A DNA stretch of 10,579 bases from DATKCJ01 sp035513275 (lineage in GTDB: Bacteria; Verrucomicrobiota; Verrucomicrobiia; Opitutales; Opitutaceae). Shown here in pieces: positions 6,321-10,579 of this stretch (its first letter is position 1; every line of letters starts with the position of its first letter). A model generated the notes under the pieces. The model searched no databases and was not told the origin of the DNA. It was given only the letters and a program-made list of their open reading frames with translations. The stretch spans positions 1 through 10,579 of the forward strand of contig DATKCJ010000251.1 of the NCBI GenBank assembly GCA_035513275.1. Reading direction: 5' to 3'. A program made the position numbers and the translations under genes.

Positions 6321-6352
6321 AAGGGCGCCCCAAGCGGGCGCCCTTTTTTTTT
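6321..6352 (+). terminator. Rho-independent terminator of the RG-rich protein gene
   Basis: AAGGGCGCCC (6321-6330) and GGGCGCCCTT (6336-6345) form a perfect 10-bp stem with a 5-base CAAGC loop, followed by a run of nine T ending at 6352. It lies 43 bp after the stop codon. This isolates the RG-rich gene from the MurA-type gene, which starts 64 bp later. Confidence 0.93.
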
Positions 6353-6416
6353 GCGCGCGCTTCACGGTTTTCTTTCTGGTTCGCGGCGCGCCGCGCGGTA
6401 GGTTCGTGCGATCCTT

Positions 6417-7706
6417 ATGGCCGACCTGATCGTCAATGGCGGGAAGCCGCTCTCCGGCACCATCCGCCCTTCGGGCAACAAGAACGCGGTGCTCCCGATT
6501 TTCTGCGCGTCGCTCCTCACCGACGAGCCGGTGCGCCTCACCAACGTCCCCGCGATCACCGATCTCGAGAAGCTCGTCGCGTTCTGCAACGCGCGCGGCT
6601 CGCGCATCCAGTGGGACCGCGCGACCGGCACGATCGATATCGACCACTCGGGCTTCAGTAACGCGCCTCTCGACGAAGGGCTGCCCGAGGGCATGCGCTC
6701 GACCGTGCTGCTCTACCCCGCGCTCCTCAACCGCGTGAAGCGCCTCACTGTTCAGTCGAACACAAAGGGCTGCTCGCTCGGCATCCGCGAACTCGACCCG
6801 CATTTCGAAACTCTGCGCGCACTCGGTGCCGCGCTCGAGCTCGACGAGATCGCGGCGTGCTCGATCCCGGGCCGGTTCCACGGCGCGCGCCACTGGGCCG
6901 ACTACATGTCGGTCACCGCAACGGAAAACTTCGCGATGGCCGCCGTGCTCGCCGACGGATCCTCCGAACTCATCAACGCCGCGAGCGAGCCGCACGTGCA
7001 GGATCTCTGCAACGCGCTCGTCGCGATGGGCGCACGCATCGACGGCATCGGCACGAGCCGGCTTGCGATCGAGGGAGCCTCTCGCCTTCACGGCGCGGAG
7101 ATTCACATCAACACAGACCATCACGAGGTCATCACCTTCCTCGCACTCGGCGCGATCACCGGCGGCGAGGTGCGCGTCGAAGGCGCGCAGCCAGACCACA
7201 TGGACCTGGTTGTTCGTGCGTTCGCGAAGCTCGGCGCTCGCGTGGAGTTCGAGGGCGACACGGCGATCATGCGCGCCGGAGGTCGGCTCGTAATCGAAGA
7301 GCCAATGACGGCGAACCTTCTCCAGAAGATCGAGGCCGCACCATGGCCATATTTTCCTGTGGACCTTCTGCCCGTGATGATCGCGCTCGCCGTGCGTGCG
7401 CAGGGCGCGATCCAGTTCTGGAATAAAATCTACGAGGGCGGCTTCACTTGGCTGCCCGAGCTCGCGAAGTTCGGTGCGCACGTTGTCGTGTCCGACCCGC
7501 ATCGCGTAATCGTCTTCGGCAACCGCCCGCTGCGCCCCGCAGTCGTCGAGGCGCCTTACATCATCCGCGCCGCGGTAGCGCTCTACGCCGTGGCTGCGAG
7601 CATTCCGGGCCGAAGCGTCGTTAAAAACGCCGACGCGATCCGCCGCGCCCACCCGCGCTTTGTCGAGAATCTCCGCGCGCTCGGTGCGAGCGTCGAGTGG
7701 AGCTGA
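6417..7706 (+). CDS. murA: MurA-family UDP-N-acetylglucosamine 1-carboxyvinyltransferase
   Basis: 429-residue enzyme of the EPSP synthase/MurA superfamily, close to the usual 420-430. MurA transfers enolpyruvate from PEP to UDP-GlcNAc, the first committed step of peptidoglycan synthesis in the cytosol. Seen: the substrate Lys/Asn pair in SGNKNAVLPI (Lys22, Asn23); Arg94 in EGMRSTVLLYP; the flexible catalytic loop with Cys119 in KGCSLGIRELDPH, the residue fosfomycin alkylates; ATENFAMAAVLADG (168-181); and an Asp in the FPVDLLPV motif (Asp316). The C-terminal third is divergent: IYEGGFTWLPELAKFGAHV, EAPYIIRAAVALYAVAA and ADAIRRAHPRF replace the common MurA wording, although an Arg (384) remains at the expected site. 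It may therefore be a MurA paralogue or a lineage-specific form. The ATG at 6417 gives a normal N-terminus without a Shine-Dalgarno sequence. It follows a strong terminator, so it has its own promoter; ruvB is 147 bp downstream. Confidence 0.85.
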   Translation: MADLIVNGGKPLSGTIRPSGNKNAVLPIFCASLLTDEPVRLTNVPAITDLEKLVAFCNARGSRIQWDRATGTIDIDHSGFSNAPLDEGLPEGMRSTVLLYPALLNRVKRLTVQSNTKGCSLGIRELDPHFETLRALGAALELDEIAACSIPGRFHGARHWADYMSVTATENFAMAAVLADGSSELINAASEPHVQDLCNALVAMGARIDGIGTSRLAIEGASRLHGAEIHINTDHHEVITFLALGAITGGEVRVEGAQPDHMDLVVRAFAKLGARVEFEGDTAIMRAGGRLVIEEPMTANLLQKIEAAPWPYFPVDLLPVMIALAVRAQGAIQFWNKIYEGGFTWLPELAKFGAHVVVSDPHRVIVFGNRPLRPAVVEAPYIIRAAVALYAVAASIPGRSVVKNADAIRRAHPRFVENLRALGASVEWS

Positions 7707-7723
7707 CGCGATCGCGGATTGCG

Positions 7724-7766
7724 CCCATTCGACAGGCTCAGGGCGCCCTGAGCGGAGCCGAACGGG
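7724..7766. repeat. Dispersed-type palindromic repeat between murA and ruvB
   Basis: The 43-bp unit has outer arms CCCATTCG and CGAACGGG (7 of 8 paired) around a perfect 18-bp palindrome GCTCAGGGCGCCCTGAGC (7736-7753). Sequences of the form TTCGACAGGCTCAGGGC...GCCCTGAGC are familiar to me as interspersed palindromic repeats in many bacterial genomes. It starts 17 bp after the murA stop. It could fold into a strong hairpin in mRNA but has no T-tract. Confidence 0.75.
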
Positions 7767-7773
7767 CGGAATG

Positions 7774-7844
7774 CGGATTGCGGAATGGTCAAAACTTCGA
7801 GCAACATCACCGCTCTCGTGAGCCAATCCGAAATCCGCAATCCG
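7774..7844. repeat. 11-bp inverted repeat flanking the ruvB leader
   Basis: CGGATTGCGGA (7774-7784) is the exact inverse of TCCGCAATCCG (7834-7844). The two arms bracket 49 bp that hold little else. Another partial copy of the left arm (GCGGATTGCG) is at 7714-7723. The right arm is part of the tandem repeat at 7825-7855. Confidence 0.6.
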
Positions 7845-7855
7845 AAATCCGCAAT
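7825..7855 (+). repeat. 14-bp tandem repeat running into the ruvB start codon
   Basis: Two perfect copies of AATCCGAAATCCGC (7825-7838 and 7839-7852) are followed by AAT, whose last two bases are the first two of the ruvB ATG. This AATCCGAAATCC-type sequence resembles short dispersed repeats seen in other genomes. It replaces the position where a ribosome-binding site would be expected. Confidence 0.8.
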
Positions 7856-8894
7856 GGGCGCGGCCGCGCCCAAGGGCGCCGACTTCCTCACGAGCACGCT
7901 CCAGTCGCCTGTGAGCGCCGCCGAGGCGGCGCTCCGGCCCTCCGGTTTCGCCGACTTTACGGGGCAGACCCGCACGATCGAGCGGCTGCGCGTGATGACC
8001 GGCGCGGCGAAGCGGCGCGGCGATCCGCTCAACCACATCCTCCTCAGCGGCCCGCCCGGCCTCGGCAAGACCACGCTCGCGCTCATCCTCGGTGGCGAGA
8101 TGGGCCGCTCGGTGCGCGTGACGTCGGGTCCGGTGATCGAGAAGGCCGGCGACCTCGCGGGCCTGCTCACCAGCCTCGAAGAGGGCGACGTGCTCTTCAT
8201 CGACGAGATCCACCGGATTCCGAAGACCGTCGAGGAGTATCTCTACACTGCGATGGAGGACTTCCGGCTCGACATCATGATCGACCAGGGTCCGAACGCG
8301 CGCAGCGTGCGGCTCACGCTGCCGCGGTTCACACTCGTCGGCGCGACGACGCGCGCGGGCCTGCTCACGGCGCCGCTGCGCAGCCGGTTCACGCTGAACA
8401 CGCGGCTCGATTACTACGGCCGCGAGGATCTCCTGAAAATCGTCCACCGCTCGTGCGATCTCCTGAAGGTGCCGGTCGACGCCGACGGCGCGACCGAGAT
8501 CGCAGCGCGCTCGCGCGGCACTCCGCGCATCGCGAACAATCTGATCTACTTCGTCCGCGATTTCGCACAGGAGCGTGCGAAAGGCCGGATCACGCGTGAG
8601 GTCGCGGCCGCGGCGCTCGAGCTTCTCGAGATCGACGCGCGCGGGCTCGACGAGATGGACAAGCGCCTGCTGCGCCTCATCGCGGAAAACCACCGCGGTG
8701 GCCCGGTCGGCATCGGCACGATGGCCGTCGCCGTCGGTGAGGAGGCCGAAACGCTCGAGGAAGTGCACGAGCCCTACCTGATCCAGGAAGGCTATCTCGC
8801 ACGCACGCCGCAGGGCCGCGTGATCACTCCGCGCGGCTATGAAGCGGTGGGGTTGCCTTCTCCCTCCATCGACTCGCAGGGCCGGTTGTTCTGA
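7854..8894 (+). CDS. ruvB: Holliday junction branch migration ATPase RuvB
   Basis: 346-residue AAA+ motor that, with RuvA, drives branch migration of Holliday junctions before RuvC cutting in recombinational repair; it acts as hexameric rings on DNA. Seen: an N-terminal LRPSGFADFTGQTRTIERL (28-46); Walker A GPPGLGKTT (66-74) with Lys72; Walker B LFIDEIHR (114-121) with Asp117 and Glu118; sensor 1 region GATTRAG (163-169); PLRSRF (174-179) carrying the arginine finger; and a C-terminal winged-helix domain ending PSPSIDSQGRLF. Length fits the usual 335-350. The ATG at 7854 arises within a short tandem repeat and has no Shine-Dalgarno sequence. An in-frame ATG at 7785 would add 23 residues translated from repeat DNA (MVKTSSNITALVSQ...), unlike family members. 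ruvA and ruvC are not in this window. It may be read through from murA across the repeat-filled 147-bp gap. Confidence 0.96.
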   Translation: MGAAAPKGADFLTSTLQSPVSAAEAALRPSGFADFTGQTRTIERLRVMTGAAKRRGDPLNHILLSGPPGLGKTTLALILGGEMGRSVRVTSGPVIEKAGDLAGLLTSLEEGDVLFIDEIHRIPKTVEEYLYTAMEDFRLDIMIDQGPNARSVRLTLPRFTLVGATTRAGLLTAPLRSRFTLNTRLDYYGREDLLKIVHRSCDLLKVPVDADGATEIAARSRGTPRIANNLIYFVRDFAQERAKGRITREVAAAALELLEIDARGLDEMDKRLLRLIAENHRGGPVGIGTMAVAVGEEAETLEEVHEPYLIQEGYLARTPQGRVITPRGYEAVGLPSPSIDSQGRLF

Positions 8895-8943
8895 ACCCGG
8901 CGCGAGTTGCACCGAGAAGTAGGAAAGAGAGACAAAATTCCCC

Positions 8944-8994
8944 GGTCTCAGACCTCGCGTCTGCCGTCACACTGTGACATGGTGCAACCATGTC
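8944..8994. promoter_or_regulatory. Stacked palindromes before and across the glycosyltransferase start
   Basis: Three palindromes lie within 51 bp: GGTCTCAGACC (8944-8954), GTCACACTGTGAC (8966-8978) and GACATGGTGCAACCATGTC (8976-8994). The third has perfect 8-bp arms with a GCA centre, contains the ATG at 8990, and overlaps the second by 3 bp. In DNA these look like operators. In mRNA the third could form an 8-bp stem with a tight loop that hides the start codon. No clear -35/-10 pair is visible in the 95-bp gap after ruvB. Confidence 0.5.
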
Positions 8995-10327
8995 CGCGAT
9001 AAGACCCGACCCAAGGAGGCCGCGCGTCGCGATGGTCTCGACCCACGGCTATGTGGCCGCAAATCCGCCGCTCGGTGCCGCAGATACCGGCGGTCAGGTT
9101 GTCTACGTCCTCGAGCTTGCCAAGAAGCTCGGTCAGCTTGGTTTCGACGTAGACATCTGGACGCGCCGTTTCGAAGACCAGCCGCAGCTCGACACCGTGA
9201 GCGGCCGCGTGCGCGTGATCCGCATGGCGTGCGGCGGCAAGGAGTTCATTCCGAAGGAATACCTGCACGAGCACCTGATGGAGTGGAGTGAGAACGCCCT
9301 GCGCTTCATCAAGCGCCACAAGCTCAAATACCAGTTCATCAACAGCCACTATTGGGACGCGGGCATCGCCGGCCAGCGGCTTGCCGACGCACTGCGCGTC
9401 GCACACGTGCACACGCCCCACTCGCTCGGCATCTGGAAGAAGACCCAGATGGAAACCGACTACCCGGACAAGAAGGCTGCGTTCGAGACCGAGTTCAATT
9501 TCTCCACACGGATTCGCGAGGAGACGATCCTCTACAACAACTGCGATATCGTGCTCGCGACCACGCCGCCACAGCACGACATGATCATCGACGACTACAA
9601 CGTGCCGCGCAGCCACGTGGCGATGATACCGCCCGGCTACGATGACAACCGCTTCTTCCCCGTGAGCGAAGCCTCGCGGACCGTGATCCGCAAACGACTC
9701 GGGTTCAGGCACCCGACGATCGTGGCGATCGGCCGCCTTGCGACGAACAAGGGCTACGACCTGCTCGTCGACGCGTTTGCGGTGACTGCGAAACGCATTC
9801 CGAACGCGGTGCTCCGGCTCGCGATCGGCGGCAAGAAGAAGGACAAGCAGGAGCGCAAGATCCTTGCCGGCATCAAGGCACTCGTGAAAAAGCACCGCCT
9901 CGAGAAACGCGTGAAGTTCGGAGGATTCATAAGCGATGAGGACCTGCCTGACTACTACCGCGCGTCGGACCTGTTCGTGTTGAGCAGCCGATACGAGCCG
10001 TTCGGCATGACGGCGATCGAGGCGATGGCGTGCGGCACAGCGACGGTCGTCACGGTGCACGGCGGGCTCTTCCGCGCCGTCACCTACGGTCGCCACGCGC
10101 TCTACGCCGATCCCTTCGATGCGCAGGACCTCGGAATCACGATGATGAAGCCGCTGATGTTTCCAAAACTCCGCAATCGCATGAGCCGGATGGGTGCGCA
10201 CAAGTCACGCTCGCTTTTCACGTGGACAGGCATCGCCCAGCAACTCATCGGGCTCGTCGAGGGCCGCCCGAGTCCGCACACGCTCGACGACGACAATTGG
10301 GACGAGCCCTGGCACGACGGCGACTGA
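8990..10327 (+). CDS. mfpsA: Mannosylfructose-phosphate synthase-like glycosyltransferase (GT4)
   Basis: 445-residue GT-B, family-4 enzyme. It resembles Agrobacterium mannosylfructose-phosphate synthase along its whole length as I remember that protein. MfpsA joins mannose from GDP-mannose to fructose 6-phosphate, giving the precursor of the compatible solute mannosylfructose. Seen: RVAMVSTHGYVAANPPLGAA, DTGGQ (32-36) of the sucrose-phosphate-synthase-like fold, FINSHYWDAG, HVHTPHSLGIWKK, IPPGYDDNRFFP, the phosphate-binding GRLATNKG (248-255), the EX7E pair Glu336/Glu344 in EPFGMTAIEAMACG, and a C-terminus DEPWHDGD. Sucrose-phosphate synthase is the main alternative. The start is ambiguous. 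ATG 8990 keeps the whole first beta strand but has no Shine-Dalgarno sequence and lies in a palindrome. ATG 9032 has AAGGAGG (9013-9019) 12 bases upstream but would cut that strand. The partner phosphatase gene is not adjacent; the next gene converges after 10 bp. Confidence 0.8.
   Translation: MSAIRPDPRRPRVAMVSTHGYVAANPPLGAADTGGQVVYVLELAKKLGQLGFDVDIWTRRFEDQPQLDTVSGRVRVIRMACGGKEFIPKEYLHEHLMEWSENALRFIKRHKLKYQFINSHYWDAGIAGQRLADALRVAHVHTPHSLGIWKKTQMETDYPDKKAAFETEFNFSTRIREETILYNNCDIVLATTPPQHDMIIDDYNVPRSHVAMIPPGYDDNRFFPVSEASRTVIRKRLGFRHPTIVAIGRLATNKGYDLLVDAFAVTAKRIPNAVLRLAIGGKKKDKQERKILAGIKALVKKHRLEKRVKFGGFISDEDLPDYYRASDLFVLSSRYEPFGMTAIEAMACGTATVVTVHGGLFRAVTYGRHALYADPFDAQDLGITMMKPLMFPKLRNRMSRMGAHKSRSLFTWTGIAQQLIGLVEGRPSPHTLDDDNWDEPWHDGD
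9013..9019 (+). promoter_or_regulatory. Strong Shine-Dalgarno-like AAGGAGG inside the glycosyltransferase 5' end
   Basis: AAGGAGG is a near-perfect ribosome-binding sequence, 12 bases before an in-frame ATG at 9032. It lies inside the frame opened by ATG 8990. It either marks the true start at 9032, allows a second shorter product, or is a chance effect of the codons for PRRPR. Confidence 0.4.
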
Positions 10328-10337
10328 GGCGGATCGA

Positions 10338-10579
10338 TCAACGCGCACTCTGTCGCGGCTTCCTCATCACATACCATGCGAGCAACACCCATACCGGAAT
10401 CGCGGGCAATACCTGCGACCACATGCCCAGAACCATGCCCATTGGAAGCAGGAAGGTGAGCAACTGCCACACGAGTCCCACGGCGAGCATCGCGAGATCT
10501 TGCCTGTGCTCGGCGCGGTCTGCCGCGCGCCATTCCGCAGGCCAGAGGCCGAACGGTCGCACCTGCTCGTAGAACCGAC
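10338..10579 (-). CDS. C-terminal end of a membrane protein, possibly a sodium:solute symporter (partial)
   Basis: The window holds the last 79 residues; the gene continues past the right edge, and the frame is open to base 10579. Seen: RFYEQVRPFGLWPAEWR, a polar linker ADRAEHRQD, two hydrophobic segments (LAMLAVGLVWQLLTFLLPMGMVLGMW and LPAIPVWVLLAWYVM, listed here as endpoints of two helices) and a basic tail RKPRQSAR. The FYxxVRPxG wording before the final helices is reminiscent of the cytosolic loop near the end of sodium:solute symporter family proteins, but this is weak evidence from a fragment. An internal GTG at 10562 could be a start, but the frame upstream also looks coding. It converges on the glycosyltransferase gene with a 10-bp gap and no room for a separate terminator. 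Confidence 0.6.
   Translation of the reverse strand, partial: RFYEQVRPFGLWPAEWRAADRAEHRQDLAMLAVGLVWQLLTFLLPMGMVLGMWSQVLPAIPVWVLLAWYVMRKPRQSAR

Noticed and set aside
7825..7855. Tandem AATCCGAAATCCGC units considered as a CRISPR remnant
   Set aside because: The units are directly adjacent without spacers, are only 14 bp long, and no cas genes are present.
5904..8912. A 1002-codon open frame on the minus strand across the RG-rich, murA and ruvB genes
   Set aside because: It is antisense to well-recognised murA and ruvB, has Arg/Ala/Glu/His-rich composition typical of the shadow frame of GC-rich genes, and shows no domain.
8974..9291. A 105-codon frame starting with GTG inside the stacked palindromes
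   Set aside because: It overlaps the glycosyltransferase in another frame and has Arg-rich shadow composition.
1..10579. A defence, secretion or biosynthetic gene cluster
   Set aside because: No nuclease, methylase, toxin, secretion ATPase or multi-gene pathway signature was found; the genes are independent and often on opposing strands.

Overview
The window is GC-rich bacterial chromosome and reads mostly as a housekeeping and physiology region. It shows no phage, insertion-sequence, CRISPR or recognisable defence genes. The protein set is a transglutaminase-like protease, a VF530-type DNA-binding protein, a Pmp3-type proteolipid, an all-alpha dUTPase, an RG-rich disordered protein, MurA-type and RuvB enzymes, and a mannosylfructose-phosphate-synthase-like glycosyltransferase. 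Most starts lack a good Shine-Dalgarno sequence. Together this suggests a Gram-negative bacterium, plausibly Verrucomicrobiota (Opitutales-like). That placement is an inference from general protein flavour, not from a marker gene.

Layout. 1-1526: a predicted exported beta-propeller lactonase-family protein (minus), with a very short protein upstream of it (minus). A perfect 19-bp palindrome lies just past the lactonase stop. 1527-2842: a divergent intergenic region with two more copies of the same palindrome type, then a transglutaminase-like protein (plus) whose start is unclear. 2909-3454: a VF530-family protein (minus) and a Pmp3/UPF0057 membrane peptide (plus), divergently arranged. 3579-4777: an exported protein of unknown function downstream of a dUTPase, both minus and possibly one unit.

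5108-6352: a low-complexity RG/GG-rich protein followed by a textbook rho-independent terminator. 6417-8894: a MurA-family enolpyruvyl transferase and the RuvB branch-migration motor, same strand. They are separated by about 150 bp made largely of dispersed-repeat-like sequence that even supplies the ruvB start codon. 8990-10327: a family-4 glycosyltransferase that closely resembles mannosylfructose-phosphate synthase. Three small palindromes lie before and across its start codon. 10338-10579: the C-terminal end of a membrane protein (minus) entering from outside the window, converging on the glycosyltransferase with a 10-bp gap.

The genes do not form one pathway. The most interesting signals are non-coding or low-complexity: the three-copy palindrome family, the stacked palindromes at the glycosyltransferase start, the repeat cassette before ruvB, and the RG-rich protein with one isolated amphipathic motif.
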